Shown: positions 26,137 to 36,221, counted from the stretch's first letter. The stretch: 64,000 nucleotides of DNA from Burkholderia ambifaria AMMD (GCF_000203915.1 NC_008390.1:744001-808000), one strand, 5' to 3'. Numbers and translations: made by a program. The notes: generated by a model from the letters alone, not told the origin.

Positions 26137-27324
26137 TCAGAAGAATGCCTGGATGCCCGTCTGCGCGCGGCCGAGGATCAGCGCGTGGATGTCGTGCGTG
26201 CCTTCGTACGTGTTGACCACTTCGAGGTTCACGAGGTGGCGCGCGACGCCGAATTCGTCCGAGATGCCGTTGCCGCCGAGCATGTCGCGCGCGAGCCGCG
26301 CGATGTCGAGCGACTTGCCGCACGAGTTGCGTTTCATGATCGACGTGATCTCGACGGCCGCCGTGCCTTCGTCCTTCATCCGGCCGAGACGCAGCACGCC
26401 CTGCAGGCCGAGCGTGATCTCGGTCTGCATGTCGGCGAGCTTCTTCTGGATCAGCTGGTTCGCGGCGAGCGGCCGGCCGAACTGCTGGCGGTCGAGCACG
26501 TACTGGCGCGCGGTGTGCCAGCAGGATTCGGCCGCGCCGAGCGCGCCCCAGGCGATCCCGTAGCGTGCCGAGTTCAGGCACGTGAACGGCCCGCGCAGGC
26601 CGCTCACGTTCGGCAGCAGGTTCTCTTCGGGAACGAACACTTCGTCGAGCACGATCTCGCCGGTGATCGACGCGCGCAGCCCGACCTTGCCGTGGATCGC
26701 GGGCGCCGACAAACCCTTCCAGCCCTTCTCGAGGATGAAGCCGCGAATCGCGTCCTTGCCGTTTTCTTCCAGCTTCGCCCACACGACGAACACGTCGGCG
26801 ATCGGGGAGTTGGTGATCCACATCTTCGCGCCGGACACCGAATAGCCGCCGGGTACCTTCTTCGCGCGCGTGACCATGCCGCCCGGATCGGAGCCGTGGT
26901 TCGGCTCGGTCAGCCCGAAGCAGCCGATCCATTCGCCGGTCGCGAGCTTCGGCAGGTATTTCTGCTTCTGCGCGTCCGAGCCGAATTCGAAGATCGGCAC
27001 CATCACGAGCGACGACTGCACGGACATCATCGAGCGGTAGCCGGAGTCGACGCGCTCGACTTCGCGCGCGATCAGGCCGTAGCTGACGTAATTGAGGCCC
27101 GGGCCGCCGTATTCTTCCGGAATCGTCGGGCCCAGCAGGCCGACTTCACCCATTTCGCGGAAGATCTCGATGTCGGTGCGCTCATGCCGGAACGCCTCGG
27201 TGACGCGCGGCGCGAGCTTGTCCTGCGCGTACGCGTGCGCGGCATCGCGCACCATCCGCTCCTCTTCGGTCAGTTGCTGGTCGAGCAGCAGCGGATCGTC
27301 CCAATGAAAAGTTGCAGCGCTCAT
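26137..27324 (-). CDS. gcdH: Glutaryl-CoA dehydrogenase
   Basis: 395 residues. Acyl-CoA dehydrogenase motifs: [34 protein letters not shown], and the catalytic Glu (about E374) in [17 protein letters not shown], whose position and context are those of glutaryl-CoA dehydrogenases. It oxidises and decarboxylates glutaryl-CoA to crotonyl-CoA in lysine, tryptophan and aromatic degradation. Divergent from the IclR gene at 27537, which may control it. Confidence 0.93.
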   Translation of the reverse strand: MSAATFHWDDPLLLDQQLTEEERMVRDAAHAYAQDKLAPRVTEAFRHERTDIEIFREMGEVGLLGPTIPEEYGGPGLNYVSYGLIAREVERVDSGYRSMMSVQSSLVMVPIFEFGSDAQKQKYLPKLATGEWIGCFGLTEPNHGSDPGGMVTRAKKVPGGYSVSGAKMWITNSPIADVFVVWAKLEENGKDAIRGFILEKGWKGLSAPAIHGKVGLRASITGEIVLDEVFVPEENLLPNVSGLRGPFTCLNSARYGIAWGALGAAESCWHTARQYVLDRQQFGRPLAANQLIQKKLADMQTEITLGLQGVLRLGRMKDEGTAAVEITSIMKRNSCGKSLDIARLARDMLGGNGISDEFGVARHLVNLEVVNTYEGTHDIHALILGRAQTGIQAFF

Positions 27325-27476
27325 CGTGTCATCTCCTGTCGGGGCGCTTCGCCGCTTGCTCTGCTCCGTGCTTCGCGGTCGGTCAGAGTCGGCGGATCCA
27401 GCGCTTTGCCTGATTCCATGCTTTGCGGTCGTCCCGGGTTGGCGCTTCGACGCCTTGCCCGATGTCTAAAGTTCGC

Positions 27477-27517
27477 TTGACTATAGTTCCGCTGTGCGGA
27501 ACAATGTTTTGCAAAAC
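27477..27517 (+). promoter_or_regulatory. Promoter with two palindromic operators upstream of the IclR gene
   Basis: A -35 TTGACT (27477-27482) and a -10 AACAAT (27500-27505) are 17 bases apart. The dyad GTTCCG-N5-CGGAAC (27486-27502) sits between them, and a perfect 12-bp palindrome GTTTTGCAAAAC (27506-27517) covers the start site. This is the geometry of autorepression; the first dyad resembles the GGAA/TTCC type of IclR-family sites. Confidence 0.65.
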
Positions 27518-27536
27518 GAACCCAGTGTAGCATCAG

Positions 27537-28328
27537 ATGACACTTTCAACCATCGACGAAACCACGATCGACGAACGCAAGTTCGTCGTTGCGCTCGCGC
27601 GCGGGCTCGACCTGCTGCGCGCGTTCCGGCCCGGCGAGACGATGCTCGGCAATCGCGACTTCGCGGAGCGCACCGGGCTGCCGAAGGCGACGGTGAACCG
27701 GCTCGCGTACACGCTGACCGTGCTCGGCTACCTGCGCTATGACGAAACGCTCGGAAAGTATGCGCTCGACGCCGGCGTGCTGTCGCTCGGCTACGCGCTG
27801 CTGTCCGGCTCGGGGACGATCGATCTCGCGCGGCCGCACATGCAGGCGCTCGCGCGTGAAATCGGCGCGGCCGTGTCGCTCGGCTGCCGCGACGGGCTCG
27901 ACATGATCTACCTGGAGACGATCCGCAGCGAAACCGCGCTGACGCTCGGGCTTGCGCCCGGCTCGCGACTGTCGATGCTGACGAGCTCGATGGGCCGCGC
28001 GTACCTCGCCGTGCAGCCGGAGGACGTGCGCCGCGCGCTTTATGCGGAGCTGCACCGGGCGGCCGGCGGCGCGGCCGACGCGGATGCGCTCGTCGCGGCC
28101 GCGCAGCTTGCGGTGGCCGAGTTCTCCGAGGGCGGATGCTGCTATTCGTTTCGCGCGTGGCACATGGACGTGAACGCGGCGGCCGTGCCGTTTCGCGAGC
28201 CGCGCGAGGGGCGCTGGCTGATTTTGAGTTGCAGCGGGCCCGCATCGTCGATGGACGAGCACGTGTTCCGTACGCAGGTCGGCCCAAAGCTTAAGGCGCT
28301 CGCGCAGCGGCTCGGGCAAACGGTCTGA
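27537..28328 (+). CDS. IclR-family transcriptional regulator
   Basis: 263 residues. The N-terminal winged helix-turn-helix (ARGLDLLRAF...RDFAERTGLPKATVNRLAYTLTVLGYLRYD) is followed by the IclR effector domain (GYALLSGSGTIDLARPHMQALAREIG...SMLTSSMGRAYLA). Two palindromes overlap its own promoter. By position it is likely to control gcdH and itself. The effector could be glutarate-related, but sequence does not say. Confidence 0.92.
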   Translation: MTLSTIDETTIDERKFVVALARGLDLLRAFRPGETMLGNRDFAERTGLPKATVNRLAYTLTVLGYLRYDETLGKYALDAGVLSLGYALLSGSGTIDLARPHMQALAREIGAAVSLGCRDGLDMIYLETIRSETALTLGLAPGSRLSMLTSSMGRAYLAVQPEDVRRALYAELHRAAGGAADADALVAAAQLAVAEFSEGGCCYSFRAWHMDVNAAAVPFREPREGRWLILSCSGPASSMDEHVFRTQVGPKLKALAQRLGQTV

Positions 28329-28453
28329 GTGGGGTGCCGCGAGCCCGCGCGTCACCCGGGTTCTGCGGAACGGGGAAGCGCGCAGCCGCCGGTTGCACCG
28401 CGTGCGAACCGCGCTCATCATCGTTCGCCAGCTTCCCTACGACGAGGTTCGCG

Positions 28454-28864
28454 ATGCCACACCCCGAAACGATGGAAGGCGGTTGCGCGTGCGGGGCGAT
28501 CCGCTACCGGATCGCCGGGATTCCGGCCGACGCCGGTTTCTGCCATTGCCGGCTCTGCCAGCGCACGACGGGCGCGGCGGTCGTCGCGTCGGCATCGGTG
28601 CCGATCGACGCATTCGAATACCTGCAGGGCGAGCCGACGGTCTATGCGTCGAGCGCGTGGGGCGAGCGGCGCTTTTGCGGCCGCTGCGGCGCGCAGCTCG
28701 AATACCGGCTGGCCGATGCACCGACGACCGTGGAAATCAACAGTGCGACGCTCGACGAGCCGTCGCGGCTGCGGCCCGCGTGGCACGTGTGGTACAGGGA
28801 TCGATTCCCGGGCGTCGAAATCGGCGACGATCTGCCCAAATACGATGAGGGTGGAAGGGCGTAG
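28454..28864 (+). CDS. GFA-family protein (glutathione-dependent formaldehyde-activating-like)
   Basis: 136 residues from ATG 28454. The zinc-binding cysteines of the GFA fold are present: GGCACGAIRYRI, CHCRLCQRTTGAA and FCGRCGAQLEY. Most family members of this type have unknown substrates; a true formaldehyde role is not supported by neighbours. Monocistronic. Confidence 0.9.
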   Translation: MPHPETMEGGCACGAIRYRIAGIPADAGFCHCRLCQRTTGAAVVASASVPIDAFEYLQGEPTVYASSAWGERRFCGRCGAQLEYRLADAPTTVEINSATLDEPSRLRPAWHVWYRDRFPGVEIGDDLPKYDEGGRA

Positions 28865-29040
28865 GCAGCCATCGGCGTCGATGCGCCGGCATCGCATCCC
28901 GCGCGCAAGCGCGTCCGACCTTTCTGCCTGAACGAACGCGAAACCGTCAGCCAGCGAGCGACGATGCCCGCTGCCCGCGATTCCCCCAGCAATACGTCAT
29001 CGAGATCCGCCATCCGGCGCGGCCCCGTCGCCCGCCCGCT

Positions 29041-29844
29041 TCAGGCCGTGACGACCTTCGCGAACACCGGCCCCTGCATGAACCGCACGTCGTGCTGGCG
29101 CAGCAGCTCGCACTGCGTCTCGTCGACGACACCATCGAAAATCAGCGGAATCCGCACGCGCTGCGCATACGCGACCAGCGCCTTCACCATCCCGTCGCGC
29201 AGCGCGATGCCCGCATCCATCTTGATGTAGTCGGGCCGCGCCATGTCCGATTCGACCGCGAGGATCCGGCCCGGGTCGGGCAGCTTGTCCGCGACCTTGA
29301 AGCCGTGATGCTGGTAGCTGCGCGTCAGGTAGCCGAGGAAGGTCTTGTGCGCGACCGCGACCGCCGGCAGCTCGATCACGATCCGCTCCGTCGGTAGCCC
29401 GAAGCGCTGCAGCACCGACGAGAAATGCTTGCCGTGGTCGTACTTCACGCTCTTGAGCAGCCGCTCGTGCACGCGCAGGAACAGCAGCCCGTGGCGTTGC
29501 GCGCCGAAGAAATTGATTGCGTGCAGCGCGCGCGACAGCCGGTCGATCGCGACGAGCGCCTGGTCGTCGACGGCCGAGTCGACCGGGTCGTGCGGGGCGC
29601 CCGTGACCAGCGTGACGGCCTGGAAGCCGAGCTCGTCGCCGTAGCGCTCGATCGCATCCGTGAACGACGTCGACTGCGGTGCGCCAGGCATCGTCACGTC
29701 GTAGATGGGTTCGTAGGCGCTCGCGAGCGTGCGCTCCGGCAGATTCGCGCACGCGGTGCCGCCCTCGGCGAGCGCAAGGTGTTCCCGCAGATACGGTAGT
29801 TGCCCGGCACGGACGACCAGCTCGGGAATGTTGGGCGGAATCAT
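29041..29844 (-). CDS. Degenerate EAL-domain protein, probably not catalytic
   Basis: 267 residues from ATG 29844; a start at 29886 is possible and neither has a clear ribosome site. The EAL fold is recognisable (YEPIYDV, IVIELPAVAVAHKTF, DYIKMDAGIALRDGMVKAL, IPLIFDGVVDETQ, FMQGPVFAK). The Glu-Ala-Leu signature after the first strand is absent and several metal ligands are changed. It is likely a c-di-GMP-binding or protein-interaction relative rather than a phosphodiesterase. Confidence 0.8.
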   Translation of the reverse strand: MIPPNIPELVVRAGQLPYLREHLALAEGGTACANLPERTLASAYEPIYDVTMPGAPQSTSFTDAIERYGDELGFQAVTLVTGAPHDPVDSAVDDQALVAIDRLSRALHAINFFGAQRHGLLFLRVHERLLKSVKYDHGKHFSSVLQRFGLPTERIVIELPAVAVAHKTFLGYLTRSYQHHGFKVADKLPDPGRILAVESDMARPDYIKMDAGIALRDGMVKALVAYAQRVRIPLIFDGVVDETQCELLRQHDVRFMQGPVFAKVVTA

Positions 29845-29978
29845 CGGCGTAGGAAGGAAAAATGGCGGCCGAACGGGCCGCCTCATGTCTTGATATTAGC
29901 AGTGCGCGCCCGGCTCGGCTTGGCGTTTCGCTCATATCGTTATCCCGTCCCTCCGTCGATGGCTAGGGTTTACGTTGA

Positions 29979-30013
29979 TTTCACTATTCGTAATTGGTTT
30001 TACTATTCGTAAA
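29979..30013 (+). promoter_or_regulatory. Direct-repeat / palindromic operator upstream of the homogentisate operon
   Basis: TTTCACTATTCGTAA (29979-29993) and TTTTACTATTCGTAA (29998-30012) are 14 of 15 identical, with a 19-base period. The second copy is also a perfect dyad, TTTAC-TATTC-GTAAA (29999-30013). The AT content contrasts with the surroundings. It lies about 230 bases upstream of the first gene of the operon and is the obvious binding site for its regulator. No regulator gene is adjacent. Confidence 0.6.
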
Positions 30014-30238
30014 TCCAAGGATTTGTCGCCGATCAAGAAAAGCGGCGTTCGGGCGCCCGCAACGGCGCCGTTTCCCGAATCGAATCAACAGGCAGCAAGG
30101 AGCGAGACGTGGCGGTTGACAGCAAGTGGGCGCAGCAGCGCGGGCCGCGGCAGCGGCGGCGACAGGCAAAGGACATGGGCGCAACGACGCGGCACGCGCG
30201 GGCGTGCGCGCGGCAAGGTTGACGAGCGGATGGCGACC

Positions 30239-31906
30239 ATGAGCATCGATTACCAGACGCTGAAATTCGAGTACCGGCCGCGCGCGGCGCGGGCCGCCGG
30301 CGATGACGCGGTCATCCACCCGGTGATCGTCGTCGGCGCGGGCCCGGTGGGCTTGGCGGCCGCGATCGACCTGGCGCAGCAGGGCGTGCCGGTCGTGCTG
30401 CTCGACGACGACGACACGCTGTCGACGGGCTCGCGCGCGATCTGCTTCGCGAAGCGCACGCTCGAGATCTTCGACCGGCTCGGCTGCGGCGAGCGCTTCG
30501 TCGAGAAGGGCGTGAGCTGGCACGTCGGCAAGGTGTTCCTGCAGGACGAGCAGCTGTACGCATTCGACCTGCTGCCCGAGGAAGGGCATGCGCGCCCCGC
30601 GTTCATCAACCTGCAGCAGTACTACGTGGAAGGCTATCTGGCCAAGCGCGCGTTCGAACTGCCGAACCTGGAGATTCGCTGGAAGCACAAGGTGACGGGC
30701 GTCGCGCAGTCGGCGGAGCACGCGGCGCTGACCGTCGAGACGCCGGAAGGCATCGAGACGCTGCATGCGCGGTACGTAATCGCGGCCGACGGCTCGCGCA
30801 GCCCGATGCGCGCGGCGATGGGCCTCGAAAGCCGCGGCCGCACGTTCAAGGACCGCTTCCTGATCGCCGACGTGAAGATGAAGGCGGAATTCCCGACCGA
30901 GCGCTGGTTCTGGTTCGATCCGCCGTTTCACCGCAACCAGTCGGTGCTGCTGCACCGCCAGCCCGACAACGTGTGGCGCATCGACTTCCAGCTCGGCTGG
31001 GACGCCGATCCGGTCGCCGAGAAGCAGCCGGAGCGCGTGATTCCGCGCGTGCGTGCGCTGCTCGGGGCGGACGTCGAGTTCGAGCTGGAATGGGTGAGCG
31101 TCTATACGTTCCGCTGCCAGCGGATGGATACGTTCAGGCACGGCCGCGTGCTGTTCGCGGGCGATTCCGCGCACGGCGTGTCGCCGTTCGGCGCGCGCGG
31201 CGCGAACAGCGGCGTGCAGGATGCGGACAATCTCGCGTGGAAGCTGAAGCTCGTGCTCGACGGCCGCGCGGACGATCGCCTGCTCGACACCTATGCGAGC
31301 GAGCGCGAGTTCGCGGCCGACGAGAACATCCGCAATTCGACGCGCTCGACCGACTTCATCACGCCGAAGAGCGCGGTGTCGCGCGTGTTCCGCGACGCGA
31401 CGCTGAAGCTCGCACGCGACTGCGAATTCGCGCGCAAGCTCGTGAACAGCGGCCGCCTGTCGGTGCCGGCCGTGCTGGCCGATTCGCCGCTGAACACGCC
31501 GGACCGCAACGGCGACGCGTTCGCGTGCGCGATGCGCCCGGGTGCCGCGGCGGCCGACGCGCCGGTGCGCGCGCGAGGGGCGTCGGGCTGGCTGCTGCAG
31601 CATCTGGGCGATGGCTTCGCGGGCGTGCTGTTCGGGCTGCCGGCCGACGCACCCGCGCTCGTGCAGGCGCTCGACGGCCTCGCCTTGCCGGTGCGGCCGG
31701 TGCTCATCGTGCCGGCCGGGCATGCGCAACCGTTGGCCGGGGTCGACGTCGTGGAGGACGTCGACGGCTTCGCCGCGCAACGCTACGACGCGCAGCCCGG
31801 CACGTTCTACCTGCTGCGCCCCGACCAGCACGTCTGCGCGCGGATGCGCACGCTGGAGCGCCAGGCGATCGCCGACGCACTGGCGCGCGCGACCTGCGCA
31901 CGCTGA
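30239..31906 (+). CDS. FAD-dependent aromatic hydroxylase (MhaA/MhpA-like)
   Basis: 555 residues from ATG 30239; ATG 30230 is an alternative. Class A flavoprotein hydroxylase motifs: VVGAGPVGLAAAIDLA, the DG motif VIAADGSRSPMR, and the GD motif VLFAGDSAHGVSPFGARGANSGVQDADNL. The C-terminal thioredoxin-like domain is present. It heads an operon with a small DUF2783 protein, an aromatic-acid transporter, hmgA and fahA. The size and partner match the P. putida MhaAB pair that converts 3-hydroxyphenylacetate to homogentisate. The substrate is inferred; 3-hydroxybenzoate or similar phenols cannot be excluded. Confidence 0.85.
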   Translation: MSIDYQTLKFEYRPRAARAAGDDAVIHPVIVVGAGPVGLAAAIDLAQQGVPVVLLDDDDTLSTGSRAICFAKRTLEIFDRLGCGERFVEKGVSWHVGKVFLQDEQLYAFDLLPEEGHARPAFINLQQYYVEGYLAKRAFELPNLEIRWKHKVTGVAQSAEHAALTVETPEGIETLHARYVIAADGSRSPMRAAMGLESRGRTFKDRFLIADVKMKAEFPTERWFWFDPPFHRNQSVLLHRQPDNVWRIDFQLGWDADPVAEKQPERVIPRVRALLGADVEFELEWVSVYTFRCQRMDTFRHGRVLFAGDSAHGVSPFGARGANSGVQDADNLAWKLKLVLDGRADDRLLDTYASEREFAADENIRNSTRSTDFITPKSAVSRVFRDATLKLARDCEFARKLVNSGRLSVPAVLADSPLNTPDRNGDAFACAMRPGAAAADAPVRARGASGWLLQHLGDGFAGVLFGLPADAPALVQALDGLALPVRPVLIVPAGHAQPLAGVDVVEDVDGFAAQRYDAQPGTFYLLRPDQHVCARMRTLERQAIADALARATCAR

Positions 31907-31952
31907 ACCCCGTATCGACACGACAACGACACCGACACCGGAGACACCCGTC

Positions 31953-32183
31953 ATGCCCCGACTCGACACCCGCCCGCGCCTGGCCGATCCGGACGCGTTC
32001 TACGAAGCGCTGATCGACATGCATCGCGACCTGTCGGACGCCGACAGCCAGCTCGTCAACGCGAAGCTGATCCTGCTGCTCGCGAACCACATCGGCGACG
32101 CCGACGTGCTGCGCGAAGCGATGGCGCTCGCGCGCCAGGGCGTGACGCCCGCCGTGCATCCGGCCGCCGAGGTCGCGCAATGA
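31953..32183 (+). CDS. DUF2783 small protein, probable coupling partner of the FAD hydroxylase
   Basis: 76 residues, all helical in character (FYEALIDMHRDLSDADSQLVNAKLILLLANHIGD), with no membrane segment or cysteine. It begins 46 bases after the hydroxylase and overlaps the transporter start by 4 bases. In the P. putida 3-hydroxyphenylacetate pathway a coupling protein of similar size (MhaB) is required by the flavoprotein. The position and size support the same role here, but sequence identity to MhaB could not be tested. Confidence 0.8.
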   Translation: MPRLDTRPRLADPDAFYEALIDMHRDLSDADSQLVNAKLILLLANHIGDADVLREAMALARQGVTPAVHPAAEVAQ

Positions 32184-33541
32184 GCGCGGCGCCGGCCGAC
32201 GCGCGCGTGCTCGAAGTCGAGCGCGTGATCGACGAGACCCATCGCCCGGGCTTTCACTGGATGCTGCTCGCGCTGTGCGGGCTGTGCCTCGTGATCGACG
32301 GCTTCGATGCGCAGGCGATGGGGTATGTCGCGCCCAGCGTGATCGCCGAATGGGGCGTGCCGAAGCAGGCGCTCGGTCCGGTGTTCAGCGCGAGCCTGTT
32401 CGGGATGCTGCTCGGCGCGCTCGGGCTGTCGGTGCTCGCCGACCGGATCGGGCGGCGCCCGGTGCTGATCGGCTCGACGCTGTTCTTCGCGGTGACGATG
32501 CTCGCGACGCCGTTCGCGGGCTCGATCCCGGTGCTGATGGCGCTGCGCTTCGTCACGGGCCTCGGCCTCGGCTGCATCATGCCGAACGCGATGGCGCTGG
32601 TCGGCGAGTTCAGCCCGGCCGCGCATCGCGTGAAGCGGATGATGATCGTGTCGTGCGGCTTCACGCTCGGCGCCGCGATCGGCGGCTTCATCAGCGCCGC
32701 GCTGATTCCGGCGCTCGGCTGGCGCTCGGTGTTCTTCGTCGGCGGCGCGGTGCCGCTGGTGCTGACGACCGCGATGCTCGCGCGGCTGCCCGAGTCGCTG
32801 CAGTTCCTGGTGCTGAAAGGGCGCGACGCGCAGGCGCGCGACTGGCTCGCGCGCTTCGCGCCGCAGGCCGGCATCGACGCGAACACGCGTCTGGTCGTGC
32901 GCGAGCGTGCGGCGAGCGGCGCGCCGGTTGCCGAGCTGTTCCGTCATGGCCGCCTGCCGGTCACGCTGCTGCTGTGGGCCATCAGCTTCATGAACCTGAT
33001 CGACCTGTACTTCCTGTCGAACTGGCTGCCGACCGTCATGCGCGACGCGGGCTATTCGCCGGGCACGGCGGTGATCGTCGGCACGGTGCTGCAGACGGGC
33101 GGCGTGATCGGCACGCTGTCGCTCGGCTGGTTCATCGAACGCCACGGCTTCGTGCGCGTGCTGTTTGCGTGCTTCGCGTGCGCGGCGGTGTCGGTCGGCC
33201 TGATCGGCTCGGTCGCGCATGCGTTGCCGTGGCTGCTGATCGTCGTGTTCGCGGGCGGCTTCTGCGTGGTCGGCGGGCAGCCGGCCGTCAACGCGCTCGC
33301 GGGCCAGTATTACCCGACGTCGCTGCGCTCGACCGGCATCGGCTGGAGCCTCGGCATCGGCCGGATCGGCTCGGTGCTCGGGCCGCTCGTCGGCGGACAA
33401 CTGATTGCGCTCAACTGGACGCACGGCGCGCTGTTCCACGCGGCCGCGGTGCCCGTGCTGTGCTCGGCGCTGTTCGTGCTCGGGCTGGCCGGCGTAACGC
33501 GGCGCGGCGGTGCGCAGGCGCCGAACGCGGCCATGAATTGA
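32180..33541 (+). CDS. MFS transporter, aromatic acid:H+ symporter (AAHS) family
   Basis: 453 residues and 12 predicted helices. The DGFDAQAMGYVAP motif in helix 1 and ADRIGRRPVLIGS between helices 2 and 3 are diagnostic of AAHS importers such as PcaK and MhpT. By context it imports the hydroxylated phenylacetate consumed by the operon, corresponding to MhaC. Start overlaps the DUF2783 stop (ATGA). Confidence 0.93.
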   Translation: MSAAPADARVLEVERVIDETHRPGFHWMLLALCGLCLVIDGFDAQAMGYVAPSVIAEWGVPKQALGPVFSASLFGMLLGALGLSVLADRIGRRPVLIGSTLFFAVTMLATPFAGSIPVLMALRFVTGLGLGCIMPNAMALVGEFSPAAHRVKRMMIVSCGFTLGAAIGGFISAALIPALGWRSVFFVGGAVPLVLTTAMLARLPESLQFLVLKGRDAQARDWLARFAPQAGIDANTRLVVRERAASGAPVAELFRHGRLPVTLLLWAISFMNLIDLYFLSNWLPTVMRDAGYSPGTAVIVGTVLQTGGVIGTLSLGWFIERHGFVRVLFACFACAAVSVGLIGSVAHALPWLLIVVFAGGFCVVGGQPAVNALAGQYYPTSLRSTGIGWSLGIGRIGSVLGPLVGGQLIALNWTHGALFHAAAVPVLCSALFVLGLAGVTRRGGAQAPNAAMN

Positions 33542-33556
33542 TGGAGAAAGGAAACG

Positions 33557-34891
33557 ATGACGCTTGACCTGTCGAAACCGGCAACCGCCGGCTACCTGAG
33601 CGGATTCGCGAACGAATTCGCGACCGAGGCGCTGCCCGGCGCGCTGCCGCACGGCCGCAATTCGCCGCAGCGCGCGCCGTACGGCTTGTATGCGGAGCAA
33701 CTGTCGGGCACCGCGTTTACCGCGCCGCGCGGCCACAACCGCCGCTCGTGGCTGTACCGGATCCGGCCGGCGGCCGTGCACCGGCCGTTCGAGCCGTTCA
33801 CGGGCCCGCAGCGGCTCGTGTCGGAATTCGGCGACTCCGCCGACGTGCCGCCGACGCCGCCGAACCAGCTGCGCTGGGATCCGCTGCCGATGCCGGTCGA
33901 GCCGACCGATTTCGTCGAAGGGCTCGTGACGATGGCCGGCAACGGCTCGGCGGCCGCGATGAACGGCTGCGCGATCCACCTGTATGCGGCGAACCGCTCG
34001 ATGCAGGACCGTTTCTTCTACAGCGCCGACGGCGAACTGCTGATCGTGCCGCAGCAGGGGCGGCTCTTCATCGCGACCGAATTCGGCCGGCTCGACGTCG
34101 AGCCGTTCGAGATCGCGGTGATCCCGCGCGGCGTGCGTTTTTCCGTCGCGCTGCCGGACGGCGACGCGCGCGGCTACATCTGCGAGAACTTCGGCGCGCT
34201 GCTGCGCCTGCCGGACCTCGGCCCGATCGGCTCGAACGGGCTCGCGAACCCGCGCGATTTCCTGACGCCGCAGGCCGCATACGAGGATCGCGAAGGCGCG
34301 TTCGAGCTGGTCGCGAAGCTGAACGGACGCCTCTGGCGCGCGGACATCGGCCATTCGCCGTTCGACGTCGTCGCGTGGCACGGCAACTACGCGCCGTACA
34401 AATACGACCTGCGCCTGTTCAACACGATCGGCTCGATCAGCTTCGACCATCCGGACCCGTCGATCTTCCTGGTGCTGCAGTCGCAGAGCGACACGCCGGG
34501 CGTCGACGCGATCGACTTCGTGATCTTCCCGCCGCGCTGGCTCGCGGCCGAGGATACGTTCCGCCCGCCGTGGTTCCATCGCAATGTCGCGAGCGAGTTC
34601 ATGGGGCTCGTGCACGGCGCGTACGACGCGAAGGCCGAGGGCTTCGTGCCGGGCGGCGCGAGCCTGCACAACTGCATGTCGGGTCACGGGCCCGACGCGG
34701 ACACGTTCGAGAAGGCGTCGGCGAGCGACACGACGAAGCCGCACAAGGTCGACGCGACGATGGCGTTCATGTTCGAAACCCGCACGCTGATCCGTCCGAC
34801 GCGCTACGCGCTCGACACCGCGCAGCTGCAGCCCGACTACTTCGAATGCTGGCAAGGCATCAGGAAACATTTCAATCCGGAGCAACCATGA
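33557..34891 (+). CDS. hmgA: Homogentisate 1,2-dioxygenase
   Basis: 444 residues, full length. The iron ligands are in place: H341 and E347 in [13 protein letters not shown] and H371 in [15 protein letters not shown]. It opens the homogentisate ring to maleylacetoacetate in tyrosine, phenylalanine and 3-hydroxyphenylacetate breakdown. Overlaps fahA by 4 bases. No maleylacetoacetate isomerase gene lies in the window. Confidence 0.98.
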   Translation: MTLDLSKPATAGYLSGFANEFATEALPGALPHGRNSPQRAPYGLYAEQLSGTAFTAPRGHNRRSWLYRIRPAAVHRPFEPFTGPQRLVSEFGDSADVPPTPPNQLRWDPLPMPVEPTDFVEGLVTMAGNGSAAAMNGCAIHLYAANRSMQDRFFYSADGELLIVPQQGRLFIATEFGRLDVEPFEIAVIPRGVRFSVALPDGDARGYICENFGALLRLPDLGPIGSNGLANPRDFLTPQAAYEDREGAFELVAKLNGRLWRADIGHSPFDVVAWHGNYAPYKYDLRLFNTIGSISFDHPDPSIFLVLQSQSDTPGVDAIDFVIFPPRWLAAEDTFRPPWFHRNVASEFMGLVHGAYDAKAEGFVPGGASLHNCMSGHGPDADTFEKASASDTTKPHKVDATMAFMFETRTLIRPTRYALDTAQLQPDYFECWQGIRKHFNPEQP

Positions 34892-36192
34892 GCGAACCCC
34901 AAGACTGGCGCGCGACACTCGATCCGGCTCGCAAGAGCTGGGTCGAGACGGCGAACGATCCCGCCTGCGATTTCCCGATCCAGAACCTGCCGTTCGGGAT
35001 CTTCAGCGATGCGAAGCAGGCGGCGCGCCGCGCGGGCGTCGCGCTCGGCGACCAGATCGTCGACCTCGCCGCGCTCGCGCGTACGGGCCTCGTGACGCTT
35101 CCGGCCGGCGCCGACGTGTTCGGCGCGCCGACGCTCAACCCGTTCATCGCGCTCGGCCGCGATGCATGGCGCAGCGTGCGCGTGCAGCTGTCGCAGCTGT
35201 TCTCGCGCGACGACGCGCGGCTGCGCGATGACGCCGCGCTGCGCGCGCAGGTGCTCGTCGCGCAGCGCGACGCGACGCTGCATCTGCCGGTCGACATTCC
35301 CGGCTACACCGATTTCTATTCGTCGAAGGAGCATGCGACCAACGTCGGCTCGATGTTCCGTGATCCGAAGAATGCGCTGATGCCGAACTGGTCGGAGATG
35401 CCGATCGGTTACAACGGCCGCGCGTCGTCGGTGGTCGTGAGCGGCACGCCGGTGCGGCGCCCGAGCGGGCAACTGAAGCTGCCCGACGCGGAGCGTCCGG
35501 TGTTCGGCGCGTGCCGCAAGCTCGACCTCGAACTCGAGACGGGCTTCATCGTCGGCCGCGGTAACGCGCTCGGCGAACCGATCGCGTGCGAGGACGCCGA
35601 AGCGCATATCTTCGGGATGGTGCTGCTCAACGACTGGAGCGCGCGCGACATCCAGCAGTGGGAATACGTGCCGCTCGGCCCGTTCAATTCGAAGGGCTTC
35701 GCGACGACGATCTCGCCGTGGATCGTCACGCTCGACGCGCTCGAACCGTTCCGCGTCGCGCAGCCCGAGCAGTCGCCGCAGCCGCTCGCGTATCTGCGCC
35801 ACGCGGGCAAGCATGCGTTCGACATCGCGCTCGAAGTGACGCTGCGCGCGCGAGGGGCGGCCGAAGCGACGTCGATCTGCCGCACCAACTTCAAGTACAT
35901 GTACTGGACGATGGCGCAGCAGCTCGCGCATCACACGGTCGCGGGCTGCAACACGCGCGTCGGCGACCTGATGGGCTCGGGGACGATCAGCGGGCCCACC
36001 AAGGACTCGTTCGGCAGCCTGCTCGAACTGACGTGGAACGGCAAGGAGCCGCTCGCGCTGAACGGCGGCGGCAGCCGCACGTTCATCGAGGACGGCGACG
36101 AGCTCACGCTCACGGGCTGGTGCCAGGGCGACGGCTATCGCGTCGGGTTCGGCGTGTGTGCGGGCAAGATTCTGCCCGCGCGGAGCGCGTGA
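34888..36192 (+). CDS. fahA: Fumarylacetoacetase
   Basis: 434 residues. The N-terminal domain starts [17 protein letters not shown]. The catalytic region is [20 protein letters not shown] with the active-site His, and metal ligands follow in [13 protein letters not shown] and [11 protein letters not shown]. It hydrolyses fumarylacetoacetate to fumarate and acetoacetate, the last step of the homogentisate pathway. Last gene of the operon, followed by a terminator. Confidence 0.98.
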   Translation: MSEPQDWRATLDPARKSWVETANDPACDFPIQNLPFGIFSDAKQAARRAGVALGDQIVDLAALARTGLVTLPAGADVFGAPTLNPFIALGRDAWRSVRVQLSQLFSRDDARLRDDAALRAQVLVAQRDATLHLPVDIPGYTDFYSSKEHATNVGSMFRDPKNALMPNWSEMPIGYNGRASSVVVSGTPVRRPSGQLKLPDAERPVFGACRKLDLELETGFIVGRGNALGEPIACEDAEAHIFGMVLLNDWSARDIQQWEYVPLGPFNSKGFATTISPWIVTLDALEPFRVAQPEQSPQPLAYLRHAGKHAFDIALEVTLRARGAAEATSICRTNFKYMYWTMAQQLAHHTVAGCNTRVGDLMGSGTISGPTKDSFGSLLELTWNGKEPLALNGGGSRTFIEDGDELTLTGWCQGDGYRVGFGVCAGKILPARSA

Positions 36193-36221
36193 CAGGTCCC
36201 GCGGGATTCGGAAGGACAGGG

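Noticed and set aside
32000..34918. Long minus-strand frame opposite the transporter and hmgA
   Set aside because: Same antisense artefact; no motif, and the plus-strand genes have clear catalytic residues.
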